Assembly (NCBI GenBank): GCA_054601695.1
Contig: BAAHQB010000024.1
Span: 186,001-250,000, forward strand
DNA length: 64,000 bases
Reading direction: 5' to 3'
DNA from: Amorphochlora amoebiformis
Lineage: Eukaryota; Cercozoa; Chlorarachniophyceae
Below, in pieces: positions 1-24,434 of the stretch. Position numbers and translations under genes: made by a program. A model generated the notes under the pieces. That model made no database searches. It saw only the letters and a list, made by a program, of their open reading frames with translations, and had not been told where the DNA came from. Numbering within the stretch: the first letter of the stretch is position 1; every line of letters starts with the position of its first letter.

Positions 1-165
1 AGTTTAAGGAGATAGTCAGGTAGGCAAGGTTTGGGACCAGATTGGATTAGAGGGGATGCTTAGGGCTTGGGCTTGTTCGGGGGTGCATACATATCAGATG
101 TACTATATTCCTGTCTAGTGGTGAGACTTTATCTATGTAGATATGAATATAGACGTATACATATC

Positions 166-213
<48 letters not shown>

Positions 214-218
214 CTTAG

Positions 219-7746
<7,528 letters not shown>

Positions 7747-7890
7747 CAAGCGTATATGTATGTGTTTACGCATACTATAGGTATTATATACATGTAGGTA
7801 TAGACATGCCTATGACAAAGCTTGCACATTCATCCGTGGCACAGAAGCTGGGGTGCTAGTAAGGTATGTATCATGTATAATATATGTATG

Positions 7891-7936
<46 letters not shown>

Positions 7937-7961
7937 CATATATATATATATATATATATAT

Positions 7962-8032
<71 letters not shown>

Positions 8033-8071
8033 GTATATATATATATATAATGTATATATATATATACATAC

Positions 8072-8161
<90 letters not shown>

Positions 8162-9088
8162 GTTCGTCTGATACACGGCTTTCACAACCAAGGGTTCCTC
8201 TCCGATCCCATAAGTTAATCACAAACTTGCAAACTCGAAAGCCTAAATTCCAAAGATTCATCTCACTGAGCCGTCTTTATTGCTACATATATCACAACTG
8301 CCCACCTAACTTGTATTAGGTATACATGTACCATCCCAATCCCACATCTACAATCACCAGTCCGTACGCTCGTCCACACGTACGTGCACGCATAAGCAGT
8401 AATATTGTTTCCGCTGGAGTTCTAGAGAATAATCTCGGGTTACTTCTAGATCTTAGAATGTTCTGGAATATTCGAATTTCATGAATGTCTGGGAATGTGT
8501 TTATAGCCACGAAGGCTGGATCTGAGGCTCTCAAATCGAGATCCAATACTAGAATAGTCTTTTAGCTGTAGATAAACGGAATAGGCAGTATGCATGGCGT
8601 ACATGTACGTATCATTGAATTATTTTGTTTCATTATGATAACTTTAAGCATATCACAAGCCCTGGCACCGGTATGATTGATACGTTTATATACACATATA
8701 CTCTCTAGACTCTAGCTAGAGAGATACTAGCTCAGTTCTACAATCATAAAATAAATCCAGTACATCCATGGCCACGCAGTACATATTCTCTAAGTCTAGA
8801 AGTGGGCACGGTTACACCGTTGAAATATTAGATCTAGGCTGATGACACGCAACTTATAATTGACCTCCAGACATAGTTCCAGAGGTTTAGGTGGGGATAT
8901 CTTAGATATCCCACTCACTATGACTTGCTACTACATATGAGATCAAGAATATGGAAATCACTGATCGATAACTCCACAGCTGCCTATTACTAGTATTACT
9001 AGGCTAGCCAAGGGTCCTGAGTAAACCATTAGTATTCTGTGTCCAGGGATAGTGATTTCTTCAATCACTGGTTTTGATTCTATTGATT
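7747..9088. other. Convergent intergenic spacer
   Basis: Lies between the stop codons of the M28 gene (plus) and the receptor gene (minus). 7870-8160 is (TA)n interrupted by a (GTA)n run of about 11 units at 7962-7993. 8161-9088 is ordinary-complexity sequence with many CTAG tetramers (for example 8700-8730). I see no gene or RNA in it. Confidence 0.6.
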
Positions 9089-10470
9089 CTAGATCTGGTG
9101 GTTGGATGATAGCCTAGATTCCGCTTTTTGGAAGATTGGGTTGAGGAACACGGGCTTCCCTGTACGTGAAGCTTTCGAGTCAGGATGTGTTGTCCGAGGA
9201 CTCGCCACCCGATCTATACCTCCAGCGCGACTTGATCCTCTTTTGTTCTCTGTTGTGGAGGTGGATGACAACAATTGTTGGTCGGAGACCCTTTCTCCCT
9301 CGCCTGATGGACTAGCCGTCGGGGCTGAAGCCATTGTATTAGTTGTAACACGTTCCCATTCCCGATCGCGGTTCCGGGCACGACCTGCACGTTCTGGTAA
9401 GCTCAACTCACCGCTCTCAGACACAGCAGCTAAGGGAAGCTTCGAAGAAGATTTGGGCAAGGAAGACTGGGATATCCGGCGGTGAGATGTGTTACGCGAC
9501 GTCGCATTCACCCCCCCACCTCGCGACGGATTTGTTGCGGCTCTTGGGCGTGTGGATACCTTGTTGTCCTTCAAATTGCTCGGCAGTGTCACGGCACGCT
9601 TGCGGCCTTGATATGCGTCACTGGAGTTTTGGGTCGAACCATTGTTGATGCTCCCACGGTAGTACGCATACAGTAGAACTTTGACAGCGCATAGATCCAT
9701 GCAGTACATGACGCAGGCAATCGCGAAGATGCCATCATTGCTCGTGCTCTGCCCGACACCGATGCTAGTAACCCACAGGACGGAATTTACCAGGAAGATC
9801 GCAGCCATAGCGTGGGACACTCGGGTGAATATTCGGTCCTCGCCGCCCTTATTAAAGTACTCGGCAATCATGCGACCGTACATGAGCAACGCGAAGACCA
9901 AGCCGCCGGACACCGCGGCGTACGCGGCCGAGGCGCCGATGAACCACTTCGGGGACATGTCGACGACGAAGAAAGCGGTGAAGAATACGAGGAATGCCAA
10001 CGAGGAGGTCGCCGCGTTGAAACCCCAAAAGCCGTAGCGCACTTTACGGAAGGGCCCGAGGACGAGACTGTTGCCTTGGATATTGATCGAGATGCCAATC
10101 CACGAGAAGAGGAGAACGGATGTGGCGAGGTATGAGAATATGTAAGCGATCGTGAAGATGAAGAAGAGGGCTAAGCGGTGTGTTCCAAGGTCGAACCCGG
10201 GGATGGCTGCGGAGAGCAAGAGGGCTGCGATTCCGCGGGTGACGCATTGGGCAAGAACGAGGGTCACTGCCGGGCCGGCGTAGGTCTTGAAGTACTTTTT
10301 CCTTGACGCCTGATAGTGGATTTGATAGGAAGCGAATCCGCCAGCCACGACGAACGCCTATGATAAAGGTTTGAGGAAATCATAAAATGTTCCGCGTCTT
10401 TTCGTTTATAATTATTGTATGTGCCTGTATTTATGTATATGTACATACATATGTTATATATGTATATAAT

Positions 10471-10511
<41 letters not shown>

Positions 10512-10539
10512 TATTATATTTTTGCAAACACACACACAA

Positions 10540-10621
<82 letters not shown>

Positions 10622-10723
10622 AAATGTATATGTGTAATATATATACATATATATCTATATATATTTATATGTATTTATAAAAATACATATATATATATAT
10701 ATATGCATGTGTATGTGTGCGTA

Positions 10724-10777
<54 letters not shown>

Positions 10778-10972
10778 ATGTATGTATATGCTTATTGCGT
10801 ATGTGTAACACTGTTTGCGTGTACATATACTAAATTAACCTATATATATATGTATATGTATATATATAATATATATATATATATATAAATGTAAGAGTTA
10901 TATATATATATATATATATATAAATATACTATATATTTATATATGTATAAGCTATAAATATGTACACACTCA

Positions 10973-11008
<36 letters not shown>

Positions 11009-11521
11009 AGCTATATATATACATATACATATACATATATATACATATATATATACATATATACATATATACATATATACATATATATATACACACATAA
11101 ATATATATAACTTCCAAAAAAAATCTCACCCCGAAAAGTAGCCCAAACACAGCTCGGGCCCAAGAGGGCGTCTGAAACGCCTCCTCACAAGGATCAGTCT
11201 CACCAGTGGGCCTGGATCGGGAGAGCAGGGCAAACTCGGTGAGATGTGAGCAAATGCAGCGGTTTCTGCCCTCAGCAGTCGTCGAGGTGCGGCAGCCTTG
11301 CGTCGACCAGGACTCGGAGGTCTCATTCCAGAATTCGCAGGATACCTTAAGACATTTCGTGGATTATGTTAGAAGAGGCTTGAGGGGCTGAGAATGAGAG
11401 GAGAGGAAAAGGGTGGGGGTTGTGTTGGAGACCCCGCAATCGTAGTTGTTGAAAATTAGTTCCATCTTGCTAGGGTTGAGGTCCGTTGTGTTTTCGATTC
11501 TGATGATATGTGTATGTATGT

Positions 11522-11567
<46 letters not shown>

Positions 11568-11683
11568 CTGAAATGTATCTCACAAGTTTTATATATTAAA
11601 ATTAAAATTTATATATATATATATATATATATAACATATTATATGTATATGTATATATAAAATAAAAATAATAATAATAATAA

Positions 11684-11728
<45 letters not shown>

Positions 11729-11833
11729 ACATGTATATACATATATGCACACACACATGTATATAATATATAATATATATATATATATATATATACATGT
11801 ACACATGTATAATATATATATATATATATATCA

Positions 11834-11872
<39 letters not shown>

Positions 11873-12268
11873 ATATATATTAAAAATTATATAGTTAGCG
11901 TTACGTTATATTAACGATTGGAGACGACACAACACTGCGCTTATTGTCATCTCGGCACGATCTGAAGCGAATTACATAATGTACTAAATATATAAATATA
12001 TATAGATATAAAAATGTAGATACATACATACATACATACGTACATATATACATACATACATGCACACATACACACATACATGCATACATACATACATACA
12101 TGCATACATACATACATAGATACTTACATACATAAATACATGCATTCATAACATACATACTTACATACATACATACATACATACACATCTCTGTTTTGTT
12201 TATGTGTAGAGATATACATACGATACACACGTACACACACACACACATGCGCACACACACACACATGC

Positions 12269-12302
<34 letters not shown>

Positions 12303-12394
12303 GTACTTATGTATCCACATGATATGTATAAACACATGTTATTAACGAATATAGGATGTTATATTATATGCATACATGCCAATAATATATATAT

Positions 12395-12428
<34 letters not shown>

Positions 12429-13054
12429 ATATACACATATATATATATATACATATATATATATATGTATATATTGTATATATCCAAACATATTTACATT
12501 TAACACAGAAGAAAAAGCAAGAACAAAACACACATACACAGTGAGTGAGAGAGAGAGAGAAAAGTACACAGAGTCGATAGACGCCAGCGGTTGCATGGTT
12601 GAGAGAGAGAGTCGAGGTCGAGAGAGATCAAGAGATTCGAGAGAGGTCAAGAGACTTGAGAGAGGTTAAGAGATTCAAGAGAAGTCAAGAGATTCAAGAG
12701 AGTCGAGAGATTCGAGAGAGGTTGAGAGATTCGAGAGGGGTTGAGAGATTTGAGAGGGCTCAAGAGATTCGAGAGAGATCCTAGAGAGGTTCAGAGAGCA
12801 CCCGAAATCCGTCCAGAGAGTGGTGGCCAGTACTGAGGTACGAAGAGACGAATCTTGTCTAAATACTGGTGTTTTTACCTAAATTGTTTGCATGTATGCA
12901 TATATATATACATATATGCATGGATATTTATGTATATACATATGTAGGTATATATATACATAAATAATATATATATATATGTGTATATATGTATTTAAAT
13001 ATAGGTAAATATATATATATATATATATATATGTATATGTATGCATATGACGTT

Positions 13055-13122
<68 letters not shown>

Positions 13123-13141
13123 AATGATATACACACATATT

Positions 13142-13187
<46 letters not shown>

Positions 13188-13266
13188 CCTTTGTACCATC
13201 CTCAAGGTTAATAGTCTGAGACTCCTGTCTCAGAATTAGGCGTGCCGAGGCACTCAAAATATTTTG

Positions 13267-13312
<46 letters not shown>

Positions 13313-13359
13313 TCAGAAATAGGCGTGCCGAGGCACTCAGAATATTTTGCCTGTATGGA

Positions 13360-13412
<53 letters not shown>

Positions 13413-13459
13413 TCAGAATTAGGCGTGCCGAGGCACTCAGCATGTTTTGCCTGCATGGA

Positions 13460-13508
<49 letters not shown>

Positions 13509-13557
13509 TCAGAATTAGGCGTGCCGAGGCACTCAGAATATTTTGCCTGCATGGAGG

Positions 13558-13588
<31 letters not shown>

Positions 13589-13635
13589 TCAGAATTAGGT
13601 GTGCCGAGGCACTCAGAATATTTTGCCTGCATGGA

Positions 13636-13688
<53 letters not shown>

Positions 13689-13735
13689 TCAGAATTAGGC
13701 GTGCCGAGGCACTCAGAATGTTTTGCCTGCATGGA

Positions 13736-13779
<44 letters not shown>

Positions 13780-13867
13780 ATGTATCTACATGTCTATGAT
13801 GTATAATTACATATATATATATATATATTATATACATATATATTTATATATATGTATGTACATATAT

Positions 13868-13957
<90 letters not shown>

Positions 13958-14067
13958 ATATACATATAACAGTATATTAAGCTATTAGACTATGAGTACA
14001 TTCCCACATTAGATATGGCAAGTATCTTCAGTGAGATTATAATGTATTCATTTACACACACACACAC

Positions 14068-14101
<34 letters not shown>

Positions 14102-14255
14102 GAATACTATGTACAAATATGATATGATATGTATATATATATACATATGTATATGTATGTATATATATATATATATGTATATAAAAACATATATGTATGT
14201 AAATATATTTATATATATTGCATATATTTGTACATACATATATATATATACACCC

Positions 14256-14289
<34 letters not shown>

Positions 14290-14310
14290 GTATATATATA
14301 ATTATATATA

Positions 14311-14355
<45 letters not shown>

Positions 14356-14670
14356 GGTATATCTATTCAACATAGTGTATACCTCCCCTTTGATGATGTA
14401 GGCGTCTCACCAGGAAGAAACCTTTTTCCAGATCTCAACAGATTTCTAAAAGTTTTGAGTGTTATTGCTATATACATATGCATACATATATATAATACAT
14501 ATATATATATATATATACATATATATACATATATATTTACATATATGTAGGGTTTTTACGTATATGTATGCGTTTCTACGCATGAAAATGTAGTTATAAA
14601 TATCTCCGTATGTCTATATATACATCTTTGAGTAGATATATTCGTACGGGTATGTGTACACGTATATATA

Positions 14671-14722
<52 letters not shown>

Positions 14723-14853
14723 ATATATATGTAAATTAAAAACATGATATGAAAAAAATTTATACATACACACACAATATATATATATATATATTGTATT
14801 ATTATTATTATTATTACATACATAGACATGTCTATGTATAAGTATTATACATG

Positions 14854-14950
<97 letters not shown>

Positions 14951-15010
14951 GTATGTATATGTATGGACACATTTGAACCTCGTGAGAGCAGCGCCTAGGT
15001 CGTTATACCT

Positions 15011-15051
<41 letters not shown>

Positions 15052-15060
15052 TATATACAC

Positions 15061-15112
<52 letters not shown>

Positions 15113-15189
15113 GTATATATGTTGTTGTTGCAGCCTCTTCTTTTGTGTACTTGTACTTTTTATGTATATATACATACTGTTATATATAC

Positions 15190-15235
<46 letters not shown>

Positions 15236-15261
15236 ACATGTATGTATATTTTGTACGTATA

Positions 15262-15299
<38 letters not shown>

Positions 15300-15445
15300 G
15301 TAGTATATATATATAAATATATATATACATATAATTAAAATTATGTAACATATACATATGTATACATATGTATACATTTGACATATATATATATATATAT
15401 TGTATTAGATATATGCATATGTATATATGATATTGTATGAGTGAA

Positions 15446-15494
<49 letters not shown>

Positions 15495-16094
15495 CCGATA
15501 CATACAACCTACACACAAACAAACACAAAAGAAAAAGAAATAAAATAAAATATAAAACAGACACCTCCCAAATCCCACTTCCCGACCACCCCCAAAGTCC
15601 CCTACGCAAAGTTAACATACATAACAACTCCAACCTGTTGCATCTCTCCTTCTCATTCGTTCCGTCGCCGTCCCCTCTCCCCAGCCCGAACGTAAGGGTC
15701 GCGAGAGACTCAGCAATTGTCGTGATGCACGACTGGAAAGAGAGGGCAAGCGACGATTTTGTGAGAGAGTCGGAGAGAGATGTCAGGAGAGCTGTAGCTC
15801 GGGCTAGGGTGGGGGAGGAGGTGTTTCTGAAGGGGAGGGCCAGGAGTTAGATTAAGGGATTTGGGAAGGTGTGTAAGGGATTTGGGAAGGTGTGTTGCTG
15901 GGGTGTTTATGTATGTAATGTATATGTCTCATGTGGTTATTATTTTTACATACGTACATATATATGTGTGTGTATTTATATATGTAATGTATATATATAT
16001 ATATATATTTATATATGTATATATGTATATTTATATAAATATATATAATTTGTTGGTTTACATTGAATATTACATATATATATATATATATATG

Positions 16095-16143
<49 letters not shown>

Positions 16144-16238
16144 AATAATAACATATATATATATGTGTGTGTGTGTATAAGTGCGCACGTAGTTACAATA
16201 TATATATGTGATATACAATATATGTATATGTATGGAAC

Positions 16239-16271
<33 letters not shown>

Positions 16272-16471
16272 CATATATATATATATATATATATACCTCA
16301 TCGTGGAGTTGAATAATTGAATAAATAAATCACAAGCGTTTGAGCGATATAAGTCCTCAACGCCATTATTTCCTATCACGCTGAAAATGGAAATGCTTAA
16401 CAAATGTATATATGTATACATGAATCTATACATGTGCATAATTAGTATTCATATATCAGATATATAAGAGC

Positions 16472-16507
<36 letters not shown>

Positions 16508-16610
16508 TATATAAATGTATATATATATATATATATATATGTATATACATGTACATTATATATACTGAATGTTACATTAACGTATATTATATATTATGTA
16601 TCTATATATA

Positions 16611-16665
<55 letters not shown>

Positions 16666-16671
16666 TCACAT

Positions 16672-16720
<49 letters not shown>

Positions 16721-19287
16721 GTACATACATATGTACAAATACAACATGCAACAAACGAACAAAATCCACCTCTCCACCCCAGCAAACATTCCCCCCCACA
16801 TCCCCAAACCAACCCCCTCCAAATCCCCCAATCCTACCCCAACACATCCTCCCCAGGCGCTCCCCCCCCCCCCAACCAGCCCCGTTACTCCGTCACACTC
16901 TGTGACATCCAAATTCCCCGGGAATCCGTTAAGTTCCGGAAGAAGGGGTAGAACAAGTCTGGAAAGAGAGAAGAGCGGGGTGAAATCGCCGTAAACCAGC
17001 CCGTGGGCGGTTAGGCTTTGAATTTTCGTGCATAGGCCGCTCGGGAGAGAGAAGAGGGGGGGCGAGGAAGTGAGAACGATGTCGAATGAGGAGTGGATTT
17101 GAAGGAGAGTCGCGTTGATTTGGGCGCAAGGGGTCTGGGAGGTGGTGGGAGGAGATAGGACCGTGAGGGTTGTGGGGTGGGTTTGGCTTGTGGAGGCGAG
17201 AGATGAGGACTAGAGGGTTATGGGGGAGGAGTATAAATATATATATATATATATATATATACGTTTATATGTGTTTTTATATGTATGTTTATGTACAATA
17301 TTATATATATTTATATATATATATATATATATATGTATATTCATATATAAATATGTATACATGATACATGTATATAATCTACATATGAGTACGTATATAT
17401 TTAATATTATATATATATATATATATACATACATACATACATATATACATACAATATATTAAACCTAACACATCAAACGTAACTACGATATGACCTGAAC
17501 CCGGGCAATGATTTGATAACTTCCCGGTGCGAAAGTGGTGGTACAATTTAGCTTAGAACCCTCACCCTAAGGAATAGACTTAGATTAAGAAAGGCTGCCT
17601 TAAACCGGGCCAGGTTACGGTTAAAGCTACAACAAATATTAGGTAAGGGTTCAAGTAATACCAAAGGTCTAGGGTTAGGGTTAAGGTTAGGGATAGGATC
17701 AGATTATTCAGCATGTCTTAGTCCGAGGACCATTGACTCCTCCACAGAGTGGGGCTATAGTATCAGGTTTTGGGTTCATGCGTTAGGATCAGCCACATAG
17801 GTAAGGTTAGGGTTAGGATTAGGATAAGGTTAGGGTTAGGGTTAGGGTTAGGGATATGGTTACGGTTAGGGTTAAGAGTTGGTTTAGGTAATGGTTAGGA
17901 TTAGGTTACGATTCAGCGTTATACAGGTTAGAAATACGGTTGGGGGGATAGGAATAAGGGTTAGGATTTGCAAGCTAGGAATAGGGATAGGGTTTAGGGT
18001 TAGGGTTAGGGTTAGGGTTAGGGTTAGGGTTAGGATTAGGGTTAGGGTTAGGGTTAGGGTTAGAGTTGCTACAGTTGCTAAAATCTGCGTCTTCCCCGTG
18101 ATGATATCCTTGGTATAAAACTCACACTGAAGGTTAAAGCTGGGATCAAGGATGGTTTGGGCTAGGATATATATATATATATATGTATGTATATATATAT
18201 ATATATATATAATACATACATATATAAATAAATAATTAAAGTAATCAGAATGATACCCTGAGGCTGCCGAGAGAAGGGGGAGGAGGCCCCGCATTCATGG
18301 CCATCGTAACGGTCTCCGAGTGAGCGATGATAGAGGAGGAAGAGAGAGTGAAAGAGACGATTCGAGGGCCTGGTGCAACAGTGATGGAGATCGAAGCGGT
18401 ACCCTGAAAAACAATGAAACGCTTGGGTAACAGGTTACCGAGTGAAAGTTAAGAAGAAGCCCACCGTATTTCCAGTTTGCCTCTCCGTAACCGTCAGCCG
18501 AAACACGTACACCCCCAAGGGAAGCCCAGGCTTCCCGGTGGGCAGCACTAAGGTATAGGGGTCGGTTGGTCTCCGAAGACTTAATAAATCAGGCTCCATT
18601 CCCCAGGAAAAGTCGTAGCCTCCGTAGGTTCCGAGATTGTTGTCATTATTACCATTTGTGTCGAAAAAGGCTAGGAGTTGGATTTTGGAGGAGATGGGGA
18701 TGGTTGGAGGGTGGGTGGGGTGGAGGATTTGCAGGGGTATAGGAGGGGCGGCGGAGGGAGAGGGGGACGGGGTGGGGATGGAGAGAACTTGGGAGGCCCA
18801 GGAGGAGGTGTGGGTCTATGTTATAAACATGTTATATATATATATATATACATACCATATATATGTATAAATATATATATATATATATATGAAATATTTT
18901 TACATAACTTTATATACACATGTAAATAGACATACATACTTAGCAGAGCATACACACGCATTATAAGATGTACATATATTCCCGAACCTTCGTATTCGTC
19001 GCCGTCACATTGAACGAATACTGCCCACCAGGCTCCAGCCAACCCTCAGGAATTCTCATTTTCCTCCCTCCACCTGTCAACTGAGATATCACAGAATTAG
19101 TAAGATTTACGGGAGAAATATTGTATCTCAGAACTAACCCCCCCCGGCGGACACTCGCGTACGCCGTTGGCTTGTATGCATTCCCATCTGGATAAGTACA
19201 TATATGTACACACACACATACATACATATATATATATATATATGTAGATGTATATGTTATATATATATATATATATAGATGTACATG

Positions 19288-19332
<45 letters not shown>

Positions 19333-19351
19333 TAGATATGAGATGCATATA

Positions 19352-19401
<50 letters not shown>

Positions 19402-19565
19402 CATACATACACGCACACACACATGTATATATGTTATATATATATTAGATACATATGATACATATATATATATATACATACAGACATGTATATATATATA
19501 TATATTGAATGTATATATATACATATATTTAGATATTATATATACATATATATATATAGATAATT

Positions 19566-19610
<45 letters not shown>

Positions 19611-20412
19611 TATTTATATATATATATATATCAATGTATACATATATTCATATATATATATATATATATACACACATTTATATATATATATATATATATA
19701 TTATAAATCAAGCAGAAGAAAAATAAAATCGAAAAAAATCGAAAGCCCGTAAATAGATGTCAGATTTAATCCAAAAACAAAGAAGGAAAAAAACCTGAAG
19801 TTTAGTGGTCCTTCGGCTGTAACGACGAGAGTCGTCGCCATCCCTGCACCGATGATGCGCGTGTCTCCTCCCTATTTAGCGAAAAATGGTTGAGAAAGAA
19901 ACAATGAAAGAGGGTTGGGGGGAGTAGATTCCAGATCAGAGTGTGAAGATCAGACTGTAGGAGGTACAGATTAAGACCTCAATGGAGACTTGTGGATCGA
20001 CAACCAATCGTTCCAAGGGGTGATAAGTGACTCCTCCCTCTCCTAAGCTTGGGTGACTGAGATAGAAAAGTCCTCGGAAGCGACGATTCAGATTAAAGCC
20101 AGTGGGTGTGATGTTGGCGGGAATGGTGAGGTAGAAGGTTTCGGTTTCGGTTTCGAAGGCGGTTTTCCATTCTCCGAGCTCTGAGAGGTGTTTGTGAGGG
20201 TTTGTGTTGTCGTGCTTGTAAGTATATGTATCTATTTAGATGTGGCGTTGTATATATATATATATATATTATATGTATGTATATATATATATATATTATA
20301 TGTATATATATGTATATATGTATATATATAGATATATATTACATATATATAATATAAATAAATATATATATATATATATACTATGTGTGTATATTTATAA
20401 TTACATACATAC

Positions 20413-20498
<86 letters not shown>

Positions 20499-20508
20499 GT
20501 GTATAAAG

Positions 20509-20550
<42 letters not shown>

Positions 20551-20587
20551 GACATTTACACCATGCAACTAGAAACACATACATGTT

Positions 20588-20629
<42 letters not shown>

Positions 20630-20984
20630 CATGTATTATATACTATGTTTTGATTGATGTACATTTTATAAACGAAACATATACAATTTTCCTTACCATA
20701 ACCTCAACAACTAACCCTAGCCCAACACAACTTTTCTCATACTCCAGCCTCCAGACTGGCATTGAATTGGCCAAAATGCTTTCCTGCGACGGATTCTCAG
20801 GCTCAGGCGTCGCGTAAAATGTAACCGTCTCCGCGGGAAAGCCATCCTCTCCATCCACGAAGACCGTCGGCCCAGTGATGGTCACTGGGAGTGAGAATGC
20901 GGCCGTTGAAGGCATGGCGAGGAGAGACGCGAGGAATGTCAAGAGAAGCGAATGTCGCATCTTCGGTACTGGATAACGCGACAT
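9089..20984 (-). CDS. Adhesion-GPCR-like receptor: PKD/REJ-like ectodomain, GAIN/GPS, seven TM helices
   Basis: Plasma-membrane receptor candidate, ligand unknown. Exons (5' to 3'): 20984/20960-20697, 20214-19990, 19871-19795, 19187-19139, 19080-18988, 18815-18465, 18403-18257, 18126-18073, 17209-17078, 17039-16997, 16958-16889, 16380-16297, 15826-15692, 15008-14979, 14445-14383, 13267-13189, 12878-12802, 11961-11905, 11499-11433, 11345-11130, 10357-9089. From the ATG at 20960 the exons sum to 3582 bp with phase kept at all 20 junctions, giving 1193 residues. Signal peptide: [16 protein letters not shown]. Residues ~100-530 hold PKD/REJ-like pieces ([28 protein letters not shown]). A helical stretch and GAIN segment ([10 protein letters not shown]) precede the GPS: CEFW near 702, then CICSHLTEF, predicting cleavage between Leu734 and Thr735. 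Seven hydrophobic helices span ~760-1004, then a Ser/Arg-rich tail. The 7TM may resemble plant TOM1/THH1; unproven. Least certain: exons 17039-16997, 16958-16889, and the donors at 20697 and 11433. Confidence 0.85.
10360..11129 (-). repeat. (TA)n intron between the GPS exon and the 7TM exon
   Basis: 770 bp between donor GGG/GTGAGA and acceptor CATAG. Almost entirely TA/TATG microsatellite with a short (CA)n run. No other exon is visible. Confidence 0.8.
12040..12190. repeat. (CATA)n tetranucleotide tract in a receptor intron
   Basis: Irregular CATACATACATG-type tetranucleotide repeat within the intron 11962-12801, next to (CA)n and (TA)n runs. Confidence 0.8.
12600..12790. repeat. GAGA-type minisatellite, period ~20-22 bp
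   Basis: About nine copies of a unit like AGAGATTCGAGAGAGGTCA. On the receptor's coding (minus) strand this is a pyrimidine-rich tract that begins right after the donor of exon 12878-12802 (GG/GTGCTC). Confidence 0.8.
13189..13745 (-). repeat. Array of duplicated 3' splice site plus exon start, AT-separated
   Basis: Upstream of receptor exon 13267-13189, a block of ~54 bp is repeated six times (near 13311, 13411, 13507, 13586, 13686, and the functional copy at 13230). On the minus strand each copy reads CCTCCATGCAG/GCAAAA and then the first ~40 exon bases, ending in a TA run of varying length. Only the last copy continues into the full exon and a donor. All copies keep the CAG acceptor or a close variant. 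Confidence 0.9.
17660..18068 (+). repeat. Interstitial TTAGGG tracts with dispersed-element copy 5 inside a receptor intron
   Basis: Degenerate then clean TTAGGG repeats; the dispersed element lies at 17695-17765. On the coding strand the intron starts GTAGCAACTCTAACCC, so the CCCTAA array begins about ten bases after the 5' splice site of exon 18126-18073. The rest of the intron (17460-17660) is unique sequence with no exon that I can support. Confidence 0.85.
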
Positions 20985-23793
<2,809 letters not shown>

Positions 23794-24186
23794 TTACCTC
23801 ATGATCAACAGAACGGTCATCATAAGAACGACAAACACGGTCATGACTAATGTGCTATTCGACACATTAAAGTTGTTGGTAGCCGGCAGGTTGAACGCCT
23901 CGGAAGCTGATGTACAAAAAACACCAGCAATTAGACAACAAAACTCAATCTCCTCACTTCGCACTCCCAAAACGAATATGACTTCTCATCCTACCACTGC
24001 CAAATCCCCGGTCGGTGAAGACGGTATGCCCCGAATTCTTGGAAGTACGGAAAAAGGCATATCAGGACGGTCACAACTCGATAACGTGAAACTAGGATTG
24101 TGTACCGATTCAATAACACCGTTGACCTCGCGCATTTGGCGCTGAATAAACGAATACAGGCACTCACACAAGTCGTTGAACGCCAT
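23794..24186 (-). CDS. Small protein with C-terminal hydrophobic anchor (hypothetical)
   Basis: I do not recognise this protein. From ATG at 24186 the frame is open to 23995, then meets a stop. A 45-bp intron (23994-23950, GTAGGA...GAG) joins it in phase to 23949-23794, giving about 115 residues. The N-terminal part starts MAFNDLCECLYSFIQRQMRE and is amphipathic. The C-terminus ends in TLVMTVFVVLMMTVLLIMR, a single hydrophobic segment with one basic residue after it, as in tail-anchored proteins or GPI-signal peptides. It is divergent from the TSP1 gene with 248 bp between the two start codons. The intron border is weak; the downstream part could instead join through the CATCAG acceptor near 23903. 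Confidence 0.4.
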
Positions 24187-24434
24187 CTCTAAGTTATATA
24201 TCCCACGCCAGCCACCAAGAAATTAGCCAACCGAACTTGACGACTTTTTATTCTGTATTATTGACATAATTCCCCGGTAGTATCGATCTATACCGGTAAG
24301 GTGGTCTTGCCGAAAAACTGTAACAGTCAGAAAGAATATCGCGGCCAGCGGTTGTGGCGTCCTGCGAGGAGGTTGTCCGGGCGCGGTTGTGTTTTTACGC
24401 GCGAAGTGTTGCTGATTGGGTGTGTTGAACAGTC
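24187..24434. promoter_or_regulatory. Probable bidirectional promoter region
   Basis: 248 bp between two divergent start codons (minus gene at 24186, TSP1 gene at 24435). It is free of the TA microsatellite that fills almost every other gap, which fits a constrained regulatory segment. No specific box is assigned. Confidence 0.45.

Noticed and set aside
9102-10135. Several plus-strand frames over the receptor's last exon
   Set aside because: They are antisense shadows of a GC-rich exon whose minus-strand frame encodes seven clear membrane helices.
13300-13745. CRISPR-like appearance of regularly spaced 54-bp repeats (also 33.2-34.3 kb and 57.7-58.6 kb)
   Set aside because: Spacers are all (TA)n, not unique sequences; there are no cas genes and the context is eukaryotic.
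16577-16912. Gly-rich minus-strand frame ([10 protein letters not shown]...)
   Set aside because: It reads the G-rich intron that follows donor GGA/GTAACG; the exon frame is different and joins in phase to 16380-16297.
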